DNA from: Pararcticibacter amylolyticus
GTDB taxonomy: Bacteria; Bacteroidota; Bacteroidia; Sphingobacteriales; Sphingobacteriaceae
DNA length: 64,000 nucleotides
NCBI RefSeq assembly: GCF_003130405.1
Contig: NZ_QEAS01000011.1
Coordinates: 172,024 to 236,023, forward strand
Direction of reading: 5' to 3'
The position numbers and the translations under genes are program-made. Positions 1-8,438 of the stretch are shown here, in pieces. The notes below the pieces were generated by a model. It saw nothing but the letters and a program-made list of their open reading frames with translations. It did not search any database and was not told the DNA's origin. Position 1 is the first letter of the stretch, and each line of letters opens with the position of its first letter.

Positions 1-48
1 CGGTGGCAGGTCCGTTAGAGAGGATACCACTACCACAAGCAACAAATA

Positions 49-447
49 ATGAATACAGATCCAATAGCAGATTATCTTACAAGAGTAAGGAATGCCATTA
101 AGGCCAACCACAGGGTTGTGGAAATTCCTGCATCAAACCTCAAAAAGGAAATCACGAAAGTACTTTTTGATAAAGGTTACATCGCGAACTATAAGTTTGA
201 GGACAACAGTGCACAAGGTACTATCAAGATTGCATTGAAATATCATCCTGTAACTAGAGTTCCTGCTATTCGCACTCTTACACGTGTGAGTAAGCCTGGT
301 TTGAGAAAATATGCAGGTGTAGACAGTATGCCACGTGTACTAAACGGTTTAGGAATTGCTATCATTTCTACTTCAAGAGGAGTAATGACTGATAAGGAAG
401 CCCGCAACCTGAATATTGGTGGCGAAGTATTATGTTATGTACATTAA
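49..447 (+). CDS. rpsH: 30S ribosomal protein S8
   Basis: S8 binds 16S rRNA in the central domain and helps assemble the small-subunit platform. The 132-residue product has normal family length. It starts with the usual [12 protein letters not shown]-type N-terminus and carries the S8 signature STSRGVMTD at residues 107-115. It is the first complete gene of the spc block in this window and is followed 16 bases later by rplF. The 48 bases before it show no recognisable rpsN end, so S14 must lie outside the window. No Shine-Dalgarno precedes the ATG, as is normal for Bacteroidota. Confidence 0.98.
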   Translation: MNTDPIADYLTRVRNAIKANHRVVEIPASNLKKEITKVLFDKGYIANYKFEDNSAQGTIKIALKYHPVTRVPAIRTLTRVSKPGLRKYAGVDSMPRVLNGLGIAIISTSRGVMTDKEARNLNIGGEVLCYVH

Positions 448-449
448 TC

Positions 450-455
450 AGGAGG
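450..455 (+). promoter_or_regulatory. Perfect Shine-Dalgarno before rplF
   Basis: AGGAGG lies eight bases before the rplF ATG, an ideal Shine-Dalgarno with ideal spacing. None of the neighbouring ribosomal-protein genes has one, and Bacteroidota ribosomes normally sequester the anti-SD. The sequence is therefore either a chance match or a special translational control site. Confidence 0.6.
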
Positions 456-463
456 ATTAAAAC

Positions 464-1021
464 ATGTCAAGAGTAGGAAAAGCCCCAATAGCAATCCCCG
501 CTGGAGTTACCGTTACTGTATCTGCAGAGAATGTAGTAACAGTTAAGGGTCCAAAGGGAGAATTAACACAGAAATTAGAAGGAGACATCACTATTGCCCA
601 GGAAGACGGCAAAGTAGTTGTTAACCGTCCTTCAGAACAAAAACGTCACAAGGCTCTTCATGGCCTTTACCGTGCACTTATCAATAACATGGTAAAAGGG
701 GTAACAGAAGGGTACAAATTAGAGCAGGAATTAGTTGGGGTAGGTTATCGTGCCTCAAATACCGGTAATACGCTGGATCTTGTGTTAGGATATTCTCACC
801 ACTATGTGTTTGAATTACCTAAAGAAATTAAAGTAGCTACAACTGCAGAGAAGGGTAAGAACCCGACAATCATTCTGGAAAGCATTGACAAGCAATTATT
901 AGGACAAGTTGCGGCAAAAATACGTTCACTGCGTGCTCCGGAACCTTACAAAGGAAAGGGTATTAAGTTCGTAGGTGAAGTGTTAAGAAGAAAAGCAGGT
1001 AAATCAGCAGCTAAAAAATAA
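464..1021 (+). CDS. rplF: 50S ribosomal protein L6
   Basis: L6 binds 23S rRNA near the sarcin-ricin loop and factor-binding site. The product is 185 residues, normal length, with two repeated L6 folds. The N-terminus MSRVGKAPIAIP and the C-terminal stretch around RAPEPYKGKGI (about 155-170) are typical; the latter is the rRNA-binding L6 signature. The gene lies between rpsH and rplR in the standard spc order. It is the only gene in this operon with a textbook AGGAGG upstream. Confidence 0.98.
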   Translation: MSRVGKAPIAIPAGVTVTVSAENVVTVKGPKGELTQKLEGDITIAQEDGKVVVNRPSEQKRHKALHGLYRALINNMVKGVTEGYKLEQELVGVGYRASNTGNTLDLVLGYSHHYVFELPKEIKVATTAEKGKNPTIILESIDKQLLGQVAAKIRSLRAPEPYKGKGIKFVGEVLRRKAGKSAAKK

Positions 1022-1027
1022 TAAGTC

Positions 1028-1381
1028 ATGGCAGGAAGTAAGTTATCTCGCAGAGAGCGAATTAAAAAAGGCATCAGACGTAGGTTGGCTGGTTCTACTG
1101 AGCGCCCACGTTTGTCAGTATACAGAAGCAATAAGGGCATTTATGCTCAGGTTATTGATGACACTACAGGTAAAACTCTTGTGGCTGCATCTTCCTTATC
1201 AAAGGAGTTTTCAGCAACAGGAAATAAAGTTGAGCAGTCTAAAGCTGTTGGTAAACTTGTAGCAGAAAAGGCTGTTGCTGCCGGTATCACTCAGGTGGTA
1301 TTTGATAGAAATGGTTATTTGTATCACGGACGCGTTAAATCCCTTGCAGAAGGTGCACGTGAAGGTGGTCTGAATTTTTAA
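1028..1381 (+). CDS. rplR: 50S ribosomal protein L18
   Basis: L18 carries 5S rRNA into the large subunit. The 117-residue protein has the basic N-terminal tail ([15 protein letters not shown]) followed by the compact L18 fold ending in the usual [12 protein letters not shown]. It starts six bases after the rplF stop and ends 13 bases before rpsE, so it is part of the same transcript. Nothing is unusual. Confidence 0.98.
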   Translation: MAGSKLSRRERIKKGIRRRLAGSTERPRLSVYRSNKGIYAQVIDDTTGKTLVAASSLSKEFSATGNKVEQSKAVGKLVAEKAVAAGITQVVFDRNGYLYHGRVKSLAEGAREGGLNF

Positions 1382-1394
1382 TCTGAAGAAATAG

Positions 1395-1913
1395 ATGTCA
1401 ACGATCAATATAAAAAGAGTAAAATCAAGCGAAATTGAATTAAAAGATCGCTTAGTTAGCATACAACGCGTTGCGAAGGTTACCAAAGGGGGCCGTACAT
1501 TCAGTTTCTCGGCTATCGTTGTAGTTGGTGATGAAAATGGAGTAGTGGGTTACGGACTTGGAAAGGCTAAAGAAGTAACTGAAGCAATTGCGAAGGGCAT
1601 TGATGATGCTAAGAAGAACCTGGTAAAAGTTCCTGTAATCAACGGAACAGTACCTCATGAACAATACGGAAAATTTTCAGGTGGTTTTGTGCTTATCAAA
1701 CCTGCTTCAAACGGTACCGGAGTTATCGCCGGTGGTGCGATGCGTGCAGTACTTGAAAGCGCCGGCGTTCATAACGTGTTAGCAAAATCTAAAGGATCAT
1801 CTAACCCTCACAACGTAGTGAAGGCAACAGTTGCAGCATTGGCTCAGATGCGTGACGCTTATACTGTAGCTCAGCAGCGTGGTGTGGATCTTAGTAAAGT
1901 TTTTAACGGATAA
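1395..1913 (+). CDS. rpsE: 30S ribosomal protein S5
   Basis: S5 sits at the mRNA entry side of the 30S subunit and contributes to decoding accuracy. The 172-residue product has the N-terminal dsRBD-like domain beginning at [20 protein letters not shown] (about 16-35). That stretch contains the loop where spectinomycin and fidelity mutations occur in other bacteria. The C-terminal domain includes the [10 protein letters not shown] motif near 130-140. It is followed five bases later by rpmD. Confidence 0.98.
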   Translation: MSTINIKRVKSSEIELKDRLVSIQRVAKVTKGGRTFSFSAIVVVGDENGVVGYGLGKAKEVTEAIAKGIDDAKKNLVKVPVINGTVPHEQYGKFSGGFVLIKPASNGTGVIAGGAMRAVLESAGVHNVLAKSKGSSNPHNVVKATVAALAQMRDAYTVAQQRGVDLSKVFNG

Positions 1914-1918
1914 GTATC

Positions 1919-2098
1919 ATGGCGAAAATTAAGATCACTCAGATTAAAAGCGTTATCGACAGAAGCGAGCGCCAGAAGAGAACTATGCAGGCTCTTGGTT
2001 TAGGTAAGATAAACCAGGCTGTAGAAGTTGAAGCTACCCCGTCTATAGTCGGGATGGTAAGGAAAGTTAATCATCTAGTAGCAGTAGAAAGTATTTAA
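1919..2098 (+). CDS. rpmD: 50S ribosomal protein L30
   Basis: This is a 59-residue gene found by reading the rpsE-rplO gap. The ATG is at 1919 and TAA at 2096-2098. The product begins [11 protein letters not shown] and contains the L30 core around [15 protein letters not shown], the standard L30 helix-turn region. Length and position between S5 and L15 are as expected. It ends two bases before the rplO ATG. Confidence 0.97.
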   Translation: MAKIKITQIKSVIDRSERQKRTMQALGLGKINQAVEVEATPSIVGMVRKVNHLVAVESI

Positions 2099-2100
2099 TC

Positions 2101-2547
2101 ATGAACTTAAGTAATTTGAAACCTGCAGAAGGTTCAACAAAAAATAAGAAACGTATAGGAAGAGGTACCGGTTCGGGCCGTGGTGGTACTTCAACCCGCG
2201 GTCATAAAGGTGCGGGTTCACGCTCAGGTACTTCTTCAAAAGTGGGTTTTGAAGGTGGTCAGATGCCTTTACAGCGTCGTGTTCCTAAGGTTGGATTTAA
2301 GAATATCAATCGTGTGGAGTATGTGGGTATCAACCTGGATGTTCTGCAAACCCTTGCCGAGAAGTTTAGCCTGACCAGTATCGACTTCAGTACACTCAGA
2401 GAACACGGCCTGGTTTCTAAAAATGATCTGGTTAAGATCCTTGGAAGAGGCGAAGTAACAAGTAAACTCGAAGTTACAGCCCATGCTTTTACAGCTTCTG
2501 CACAGAAAGCTATTGAAGCTGCTGGTGGTGCTGTTGTTAAAATGTAA
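2101..2547 (+). CDS. rplO: 50S ribosomal protein L15
   Basis: L15 is a late-assembling 23S rRNA-binding protein. The 148-residue product has the glycine/arginine-rich N-terminal extension (residues 17-45, with [17 protein letters not shown]) that threads into the large subunit, and a C-terminal globular domain. It starts two bases after rpmD and ends three bases before secY, the canonical rplO-secY arrangement. Confidence 0.98.
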   Translation: MNLSNLKPAEGSTKNKKRIGRGTGSGRGGTSTRGHKGAGSRSGTSSKVGFEGGQMPLQRRVPKVGFKNINRVEYVGINLDVLQTLAEKFSLTSIDFSTLREHGLVSKNDLVKILGRGEVTSKLEVTAHAFTASAQKAIEAAGGAVVKM

Positions 2548-2550
2548 TTA

Positions 2551-3879
2551 ATGAAGAAGTTATTCACTACCCTTTCCAATATCTGGAAAATTGAAGACTT
2601 AAGAGTGCGTATTTTAAACACACTCTTATTTCTTTTAGTTTACCGCGTGGGATCCTTTATTACACTTCCGGGTGTAAATGCAAATGTGCTGGACAACAAT
2701 GCAAGAGAAGGACTCCTTGGTTTATTAAACATGTTTGCGGGCGGATCTTTCTCGAGGGCTTCTATTTTTGCCCTCGGAGTGATGCCATATATCTCAGCAT
2801 CTATCGTTGTTCAGCTTTTGGGTATTGCAGTACCAACCTTCCAGAAGATGCAGAAGGAAGGAGAGAGCGGTAGAAAGAAACTGAATCAGATAACGAGATA
2901 TCTGACGGTAGCCATAACCCTGCTACAGGGGGTTGGATATGTACGGACTCAGATACCTCACGACGCTCAGATGCTGAGCGAACCTCTGTTTTCAATTTCT
3001 TCTATGTTCATTCTTACTGCGGGTACACTGTTTGTAATGTGGTTGGGGGAAAAGATAACTGATAAGGGAATTGGAAACGGAATATCACTGATCATCATGG
3101 TGGGCATCATCGCCCAGCTTCCGGGTGCTTTTATAGCTGAGCTGGACTCACGTCTTGCGGGCGCCGGAATTATTCCTTTCATTGTTGAATTAATAGCTTT
3201 ATTCTTCGTTGTAATTTTTACAATTCTTATTGTACAGGGGGTGAGAAAGATTCCGGTGCAATACGCGAAGAAGATTGTTGGAAATAAACAATACGGAGGT
3301 GTCAGACAGTATATTCCGTTAAAAGTTAATGCGGCCGGCGTTATGCCGATCATCTTTGCACAGGCGCTCATGTTTATCCCAATGAGTATAGGCCAGTTTT
3401 TCCCCGGAGCACAGGGGCCTGTCCTTGCAGCATTGACGAATTACACGTCGCCTGCTTATAACATAACTTTTGCCGTTCTGATTATTGCATTTACATTCTT
3501 CTACACGGCAATTACTGTAAATCCGGTTCAAATGTCGGATGATATGAAGAAGAATGGAGGATTTGTTCCCGGGATCAAGCCGGGTAAGGTGACTGGCGAT
3601 TACATTGATGCTGTTATTTCGAAGATAACACTGCCAGGTTCAATATTTCTTGCAATCATCGCTATCATGCCTTCGCTTGCGATTGTACTGGGAGTGAATA
3701 GTAATTTTGCCCATTTTTACGGAGGGACATCGTTGCTTATTCTTGTCGGTGTTGTGCTTGATACATTGCAACAGATTGAGAGTCATTTATTGATGCGTCA
3801 CTACGACGGATTAATGAAAACCGGCAGGTTGAGAGGACGCACTCCTGTTTCCGGCGGTACTACAGGTCCTGTACTTTAA
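2551..3879 (+). CDS. secY: Preprotein translocase channel SecY
   Basis: SecY forms the protein-conducting channel of the inner membrane with SecE and SecG. The 442-residue protein shows about ten hydrophobic segments. The first begins near residue 20 (LLFLLVYRVGSFITLPG) and the second, plug-proximal region contains the NMFAGGSFSRASIFALGVMP type motif. The cytoplasmic loop GVRKIPVQYAKK and the segment GGVRQYIPLKVNAAGVMP are SecY hallmarks. It lies in the usual place after rplO and is followed seven bases later by map. Confidence 0.98.
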   Translation: MKKLFTTLSNIWKIEDLRVRILNTLLFLLVYRVGSFITLPGVNANVLDNNAREGLLGLLNMFAGGSFSRASIFALGVMPYISASIVVQLLGIAVPTFQKMQKEGESGRKKLNQITRYLTVAITLLQGVGYVRTQIPHDAQMLSEPLFSISSMFILTAGTLFVMWLGEKITDKGIGNGISLIIMVGIIAQLPGAFIAELDSRLAGAGIIPFIVELIALFFVVIFTILIVQGVRKIPVQYAKKIVGNKQYGGVRQYIPLKVNAAGVMPIIFAQALMFIPMSIGQFFPGAQGPVLAALTNYTSPAYNITFAVLIIAFTFFYTAITVNPVQMSDDMKKNGGFVPGIKPGKVTGDYIDAVISKITLPGSIFLAIIAIMPSLAIVLGVNSNFAHFYGGTSLLILVGVVLDTLQQIESHLLMRHYDGLMKTGRLRGRTPVSGGTTGPVL

Positions 3880-3886
3880 TATTAAC

Positions 3887-4672
3887 ATGTCAAAGGTAAA
3901 TTTTAAGACAGAAGAGGAGATTGGGCTTATAGGGGCCAGTGCTTCACTTCTTTCACAAACCCTGGGCGAATTAGCAAAACTAATTCGCCCAGGTATAAAA
4001 ACCATAGAAATTAATAACCTGGCGGATACCTATATCAGAGATCATGGCGGTATTCCTGCTTTTCTTAATTTCAATGGTTTTCCTTATTCTGTATGTATTT
4101 CAACTAACGACCGGATTGTTCATGGCTTTCCGGGAGACGATGAGCTGAAAGAGGGAGATATCATTTCGGTTGACTGCGGTGTTAAGCTGAATAATTTTGT
4201 TAGCGATTCGGCATTTACTTTTGCAGTCGGTGAAATTGCTCCGGAAGTAGCACAACTTTTGAAAGTTACACGTGAGTGCCTTGACCGTGGTGTTGCGAAA
4301 GCAGTAGTGGGGATGCGCATTGGCGATATTGCCTATGCTGTTCAGGAGCATGCTGAAAAACATGGTTACGGGGTTGTAAAGGAACTTGTTGGTCATGGTG
4401 TGGGATATTCTATCCACGAGAAGCCGGAGGTTCCTAATTATGGTAAAAGAGGCACTGGCATGAAGCTGGAAGAAGGAATGGTGATAGCTATTGAGCCAAT
4501 GATAAATCTTGGCAGAGCGGGTGTTAAATTCTGGAAGGATGGCTGGACGGTCAGTACGGTTGACGGTAAGCCTTCTGCACATTTTGAGCATACCGTGGCC
4601 GTAAGAAAAGGGCAGCCTGAAGTGCTTTCAACTTTCGAGCATATTGACGCAGTATTGAATTCTGCTACTTAA
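3887..4672 (+). CDS. map: Methionine aminopeptidase, type I
   Basis: This enzyme removes the initiator methionine from nascent proteins. The 261-residue product matches the type Ia length. All metal ligands are visible: D96, D107, H170, E203 and E234. The catalytic histidines are H79 and H177, in VGHGVGYSIHEKP and VHGFPGD. Co-transcription with secY is implied by the seven-base gap. A new promoter element precedes infA downstream, so map ends one transcriptional segment. Confidence 0.97.
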   Translation: MSKVNFKTEEEIGLIGASASLLSQTLGELAKLIRPGIKTIEINNLADTYIRDHGGIPAFLNFNGFPYSVCISTNDRIVHGFPGDDELKEGDIISVDCGVKLNNFVSDSAFTFAVGEIAPEVAQLLKVTRECLDRGVAKAVVGMRIGDIAYAVQEHAEKHGYGVVKELVGHGVGYSIHEKPEVPNYGKRGTGMKLEEGMVIAIEPMINLGRAGVKFWKDGWTVSTVDGKPSAHFEHTVAVRKGQPEVLSTFEHIDAVLNSAT

Positions 4673-4726
4673 TATGCAAATTATCAGAAAAATACGGAAA
4701 GAAGATATAAATTAAAATTTTTTATT

Positions 4727-4752
4727 TAATTTTGCAACCCCAAATGTTGGGG
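4727..4752 (+). promoter_or_regulatory. Internal promoter -7 box and leader hairpin before infA
   Basis: TAATTTTG at 4727-4734 exactly matches the Bacteroidota -7 consensus TAnnTTTG. It is followed directly by CCCCAA-ATG-TTGGGG (4738-4752), a perfect six-base-pair stem near the predicted transcript 5' end. No clear -33 TTTG is seen. The element would start a secondary transcript for infA-rpmJ and the alpha operon. Confidence 0.55.
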
Positions 4753-4778
4753 GATAATTAAATAGAAATCAATAAAAT

Positions 4779-4997
4779 ATGGCTAAACAAGCCTCTATTG
4801 AACAAGACGGTATCATAAAGGAAGCGTTGTCTAATGCAATGTTCAGAGTAGAACTTGAAAACGGGCATGAAATTATTGCTCACATTTCAGGTAAAATGCG
4901 GATGCATTATATTAAGATCTTACCTGGTGACAAAGTGAAACTCGAGATGTCTCCTTATGATCTGACCAAAGGCAGAATTACTTACAGATATAAATAA
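4779..4997 (+). CDS. infA: Translation initiation factor IF-1
   Basis: IF-1 occupies the 30S A site during initiation. The 72-residue length, the single S1/OB fold with [22 protein letters not shown], and the ending KGRITYRYK are fully typical. The gene follows a 106-base gap with its own candidate promoter and leader hairpin, so its expression may be partly uncoupled from secY-map. rpmJ starts one base after its stop. Confidence 0.98.
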   Translation: MAKQASIEQDGIIKEALSNAMFRVELENGHEIIAHISGKMRMHYIKILPGDKVKLEMSPYDLTKGRITYRYK

Positions 4998-4998
4998 G

Positions 4999-5115
4999 AT
5001 GAAAGTTAGAGCATCCATAAAGAAGCGTAGCGCTGATTGCAAAATAATTCGCCGTAAGGGGAAACTTTATGTAATTAACAAGAAGAACCCTAAGTATAAG
5101 CAGCGCCAGGGGTAA
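4999..5115 (+). CDS. rpmJ: 50S ribosomal protein L36, zinc-free form
   Basis: This 38-residue gene (ATG 4999, TAA 5113-5115) starts [14 protein letters not shown] and ends NPKYKQRQG, which identifies L36. The zinc-ribbon ligands of the C+ form (Cys11, Cys14, Cys27, His33) are reduced to Cys14 only. The other positions are Ser11, Asn27 and Tyr33, so this protein cannot bind zinc like the classical form. That agrees with the zinc-independent L36 usual in Bacteroidota. It lies between infA and rpsM. Confidence 0.97.
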   Translation: MKVRASIKKRSADCKIIRRKGKLYVINKKNPKYKQRQG

Positions 5116-5195
5116 AATTATTATTGAGGGCTTGCGGTAGCCGTCGTGGAGACAGCCTTCCGCATGTCGGTCAATGAATCAACATTAATTAAAAT
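5116..5195 (+). promoter_or_regulatory. Structured spacer before rpsM
   Basis: This 80-base spacer is unusually rich in GC and short inverted repeats, for example GGCTTGCGGTAGCC (5130-5143) and GCGG paired with CCGC. It contains GACAGCCTTC (5151-5160), whose exact reverse complement occurs in the rpsK-rpsD spacer. It could be a ribosomal-protein leader. The evidence is base composition and pairing by eye only. Confidence 0.35.
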
Positions 5196-5573
5196 ATGGC
5201 AAGAATAGCAGGTATTGATTTACCAAGAAACAAAAGAGGAGAGATCGGCCTTACTTACATTTACGGTGTCGGAAGAGCTACTGCGCAGAGCATATTAGAT
5301 CAAGCCGGTATCGGATACGATGTGAAAGTACAAGAGTGGACCGATGATCAATTAGCAGCGATCCGTACAATAATCAACGATCAGATCAAGGTTGAAGGTG
5401 CATTACGTTCTGAAGTTCAGTTAAACATTAAGCGTTTAATGGATATCGGATGTTATCGTGGTCTTCGTCATCGTAAGGGTTTACCTGTACGCGGACAGAG
5501 AACTAAGAACAACACCCGTACCCGTAAAGGAAAACGTAAGACTGTTGCTAACAAGAAGAAGGCTACTAAATAA
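5196..5573 (+). CDS. rpsM: 30S ribosomal protein S13
   Basis: S13 lies in the head of the 30S subunit and contacts the P-site tRNA and the large subunit. The 125-residue protein begins [14 protein letters not shown] and has the helix-hairpin-helix region [11 protein letters not shown]. It ends in the basic tail from about 90 onward ([18 protein letters not shown]) that reaches tRNA. It opens the alpha operon (S13-S11-S4-rpoA-L17), preceded by a spacer that may be a regulatory leader. Confidence 0.98.
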   Translation: MARIAGIDLPRNKRGEIGLTYIYGVGRATAQSILDQAGIGYDVKVQEWTDDQLAAIRTIINDQIKVEGALRSEVQLNIKRLMDIGCYRGLRHRKGLPVRGQRTKNNTRTRKGKRKTVANKKKATK

Positions 5574-5586
5574 TACCAGATAAGTA

Positions 5587-5976
5587 ATGGCTAAGACTAA
5601 AAAAGTAACTAAGAAGCGTATAGTAGTAATCGAGCCGGTAGGTCAGGCGCATATTAACGCAACTTTTAATAATATTATTGTAACTTTAACTAACTCTCAG
5701 GGACAGGCGATTTCCTGGTCTTCTGCGGGGAAAATGGGTTTCAAAGGATCAAAGAAGAATACTCCCTATGCTGCATCACAGGCTGCTGCAGATTGTGGAA
5801 AGGTTGCCTTTGATTTGGGACTTCGTAAAGTTGAAGTTTTTGTGAAGGGTCCTGGTGCAGGTCGTGAATCTGCGATCCGTACTCTTCAGACTACAGGAAT
5901 TGAAGTAACTACTATTAAAGATATTACTCCGCTTCCTCACAACGGCTGCCGTCCTCCAAAGAGACGGAGAGTCTAA
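5587..5976 (+). CDS. rpsK: 30S ribosomal protein S11
   Basis: S11 forms part of the 30S platform near the mRNA exit site. The 129-residue product ends [14 protein letters not shown], the strongly conserved S11 tail, and contains [15 protein letters not shown] (about 84-98). The start at 5587 is 13 bases after rpsM. A 139-base spacer with several hairpins follows before rpsD. Confidence 0.98.
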   Translation: MAKTKKVTKKRIVVIEPVGQAHINATFNNIIVTLTNSQGQAISWSSAGKMGFKGSKKNTPYAASQAAADCGKVAFDLGLRKVEVFVKGPGAGRESAIRTLQTTGIEVTTIKDITPLPHNGCRPPKRRRV

Positions 5977-6115
5977 TTAGAAAGCCTAAGGGTTAAAGCT
6001 GAGGGCCTTTAAGGCTGATGCTGAAGTCGGTCTATCAGACAGACCACAAAGAAATTAATTATTAAAGATAAGATTCGGCAGCTGAAGGCTGTCTGATACT
6101 TTAAAACAGACAACA
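5977..6115 (+). promoter_or_regulatory. Candidate S4 leader between rpsK and rpsD
   Basis: The 139-base spacer holds a hairpin GGTCT-N7-AGACC (6029-6045) and an AGCCT/AGGCT pairing around 5983-6016. Its 3' part, GCAGCTGAAGGCTGTCTG, carries the reverse complement of a decamer in the rpsM leader. Autoregulatory S4-binding leaders are known in several bacteria, and I recall Bacteroidota-specific S4 leader families. The fit here is inferred from position and pairing, not from a model search. Confidence 0.4.
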
Positions 6116-6724
6116 ATGGCAAGATATACTGGCCCAAAATCCAAGATTGCACGTAAGTTCAGGGAACCAATTTTTGGTCCCGATAAAGCATTAGAAAGAA
6201 AAAATTATCCTCCCGGAATGCACGGTGTTTCAAAACGTCGTGGAAAACAGTCTGAATATGCTGTTCAGCTCCAGGAGAAACAGAAGGTTAAATATACATA
6301 CGGGGTTCTTGAGCGTCAGTTCCAGAATTTATTCGACCGCGCTTCCTCTAAGGAAGGTATCACAGGTGAAAACCTTTTGAAATTGCTCGAAGCCCGTTTG
6401 GATAATACAGTTTACCGTTTAGGAATTGCTCCAACACGTTCTGCTGCGCGTCAGTTGGTAAGCCATAAGCATATTACCGTTAACGGTGAAGTTGTAAACA
6501 TTCCTTCTTATTCTTTGCGTGCAGGAGATGTTGTTGCTGTTCGTGAACGTTCTCAGTCACTTGAGGCTGTAACCAATTCTGTTGCTGGCCGCAAGGTGAA
6601 CAAGTATGCATGGTTAGAGTGGAATGCCGGTGATTTTACAGGTAAGTTCCTTAATTACCCTAACCGTGATGAGATTCCTGAGAACATCAAGGAAAACCTG
6701 ATCGTCGAGTTATACTCTAAATAA
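6116..6724 (+). CDS. rpsD: 30S ribosomal protein S4
   Basis: S4 nucleates 16S rRNA assembly and represses its own operon in several bacteria. The 202-residue product begins [21 protein letters not shown] and has the S4 RNA-binding domain around residues 92-155 ([25 protein letters not shown] is the core; only part is quoted). The N-terminus has no zinc-binding cysteine cluster, so it is the C-minus form. Long spacers on both sides set it apart from rpsK and rpoA. Confidence 0.98.
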   Translation: MARYTGPKSKIARKFREPIFGPDKALERKNYPPGMHGVSKRRGKQSEYAVQLQEKQKVKYTYGVLERQFQNLFDRASSKEGITGENLLKLLEARLDNTVYRLGIAPTRSAARQLVSHKHITVNGEVVNIPSYSLRAGDVVAVRERSQSLEAVTNSVAGRKVNKYAWLEWNAGDFTGKFLNYPNRDEIPENIKENLIVELYSK

Positions 6725-6733
6725 TATTTTTAC

Positions 6734-6763
6734 CTGCCAGACTTTGGTCGTCTGGCAGCTTTT
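6734..6763 (+). terminator. Intra-operon terminator-like hairpin, rpsD-rpoA
   Basis: CTGCCAGAC-tttggtc-GTCTGGCAG is a perfect nine-base-pair stem followed by CTTTT. It sits ten bases after the rpsD stop and 28 before the rpoA ATG. It probably acts as a partial terminator or mRNA-stability element that separates ribosomal-protein from RNA-polymerase expression. Confidence 0.65.
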
Positions 6764-6791
6764 ACAGTTTAAAAAACTTAACTGAATATAA

Positions 6792-7784
6792 ATGGCAATT
6801 TTAGCATTCCAGAAACCTGATAAAGTTATCATGCAGAAATCTACTGATTTCGACGGTACGTTTGAGTTCCGTCCGTTGGAACCAGGTTTCGGTGTTACCA
6901 TAGGTAATGCTTTACGTCGTATTTTGTTGTCATCCCTGGAGGGTTATGCAATTACGTCAATACGCTTTTCCGGGGTGTCTCATGAGTTTTCTACTATCAG
7001 AGGGGTAGTTGAAGACGTAACTGAGATTATCCTTAATCTTAAGCAGGTTCGTTTTAAGAAGACCGGGGAGTCAGGTGATTCGGAGAAGATTTATATAATG
7101 ATTAACGGTCAGGAACAGTTTAAAGCCGGAGATATTACCAGGTTTTCTACCAACTTTACCGTATTAAATCCTGATATGGTTCTGTGTAATATGGAGCCAA
7201 CAGTTACGCTGGAAGTGGAACTTACAGTAAATAAGGGTAGGGGATATGTTGCTGCTGAGGAGAACAAGAATCCGGATGCAAATGTAGGTGTCATTGCAAT
7301 TGATTCTATTTATACTCCGATTAAGAACGTTAAGTATACTATTGAGAACTATCGTGTAGAACAGAAAACGGACTACGAGAAACTCGTTCTTGATATTTCA
7401 ACTGACGGATCTATACATCCGGAAGATGCACTAAAGGAAGCTGCAAAGATCCTTATTCATCACTTCCTGCTATTCTCTGATGAGAATATCATGCTTGAAG
7501 CGCAGGCTAAGGAAGAGACCAAAGAGGTTGATGAAGAGATCCTTCACATGCGTAAGATTTTGAAGACTGAACTTGTAGATCTTGATTTATCTGTTCGTGC
7601 CCTCAACTGTCTTAAAGCAGCTGATATCCGCACGCTTGCTGATTTGGTTTCTTACGATGTAGCAGATATGCTGAAGTTCAGGAACTTTGGTAAGAAGTCA
7701 TTAACCGAAATTCAGGATCTCGTGAAGTCAAAAGGACTTTCATTCGGAATGAACCTGACAAAATACAAACTCGAAGAAGAATAA
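6792..7784 (+). CDS. rpoA: RNA polymerase alpha subunit
   Basis: Alpha dimerises to seed RNA polymerase assembly, and its C-terminal domain contacts upstream DNA and activators. The 330-residue product contains the N-terminal assembly motif [18 protein letters not shown] (about 34-51). The C-terminal domain (about 255-325) has two helix-hairpin-helix units, [20 protein letters not shown] and [10 protein letters not shown]. Its length is normal. A hairpin-bearing spacer on each side separates it from rpsD and rplQ. Confidence 0.98.
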   Translation: MAILAFQKPDKVIMQKSTDFDGTFEFRPLEPGFGVTIGNALRRILLSSLEGYAITSIRFSGVSHEFSTIRGVVEDVTEIILNLKQVRFKKTGESGDSEKIYIMINGQEQFKAGDITRFSTNFTVLNPDMVLCNMEPTVTLEVELTVNKGRGYVAAEENKNPDANVGVIAIDSIYTPIKNVKYTIENYRVEQKTDYEKLVLDISTDGSIHPEDALKEAAKILIHHFLLFSDENIMLEAQAKEETKEVDEEILHMRKILKTELVDLDLSVRALNCLKAADIRTLADLVSYDVADMLKFRNFGKKSLTEIQDLVKSKGLSFGMNLTKYKLEEE

Positions 7785-7812
7785 GCCGCGAGGTTTAAAA
7801 TAAAAGTAAGCG

Positions 7813-7860
7813 ACATGTTTATAAATCCTCCGCTATTTTAATGGAACGGTATAAGCATGT
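7813..7860 (+). other. Hairpin in rpoA-rplQ spacer
   Basis: ACATGTTTAT (7813-7822) can pair with ATAAGCATGT (7851-7860) over ten positions, one of them a G-U wobble, around a 28-base loop. It ends 15 bases before the rplQ ATG and could control L17 translation. No consensus model was available. Confidence 0.45.
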
Positions 7861-7875
7861 AAAACAACAACAGAA

Positions 7876-8418
7876 ATGCGACACGGAAAAAAAATCAATC
7901 ATTTAGGCCGTACTGACAGCCATCGTAAAGCGATGATGGCTAATATGGCTTCTTCGCTTATTAAGCACAAACGTATCACTACTACATTAGCGAAGGCGAA
8001 AGCTTTACGTACTTATGTAGAACCTTTGATTACAAAGGCTAAAAATGATACAACTCATTCAAGAAGGACTGTTTTCAGTTACCTTCAAGACAAGGAAATT
8101 ATCACCGAGCTTTTCAGGGATATTGCAGCTAAAGTTGCTAATCGTCCAGGTGGTTATACCCGTATCATTAAGTTAGTTAATCGTGCTGGTGATAATGCTG
8201 AGATGGCTCTTATTGAGCTTGTAGATTATAATACTACTTACAAAGCTGATGCTCCGGCTCAGCCAGAGAAGAAGGCTACACGCAGACGGGGTTCCGGTAA
8301 GGCTAAGAAAGCTGATGCAGCTCCTGCTGAGGAAGCTGTAACTTCTGAGACAGCTGTTGCTGAAGAAGCAACTGAGACTGCTGCTCCTGAAACTGAAGAA
8401 AAAGAGAAGGGCGAATAA
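7876..8418 (+). CDS. rplQ: 50S ribosomal protein L17 with acidic tail
   Basis: L17 surrounds the nascent-chain exit tunnel. Residues 1-125 are a standard L17 ([20 protein letters not shown], then the [18 protein letters not shown] core). From about residue 130 there is a 50-residue extension absent from the roughly 127-residue E. coli protein. It is first basic ([14 protein letters not shown]), then strongly acidic and alanine/threonine-rich, with many EE and ET pairs. It is the last gene of the super-operon and is followed by a strong terminator. Confidence 0.97.
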   Translation: MRHGKKINHLGRTDSHRKAMMANMASSLIKHKRITTTLAKAKALRTYVEPLITKAKNDTTHSRRTVFSYLQDKEIITELFRDIAAKVANRPGGYTRIIKLVNRAGDNAEMALIELVDYNTTYKADAPAQPEKKATRRRGSGKAKKADAAPAEEAVTSETAVAEEATETAAPETEEKEKGE

Positions 8419-8438
8419 TAATCGTCATTTATCCTAAT

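Noticed and set aside
1-48. C-terminus of rpsN (S14)
   Set aside because: None of the three plus frames reads as the conserved S14 ending, so no partial gene is called.
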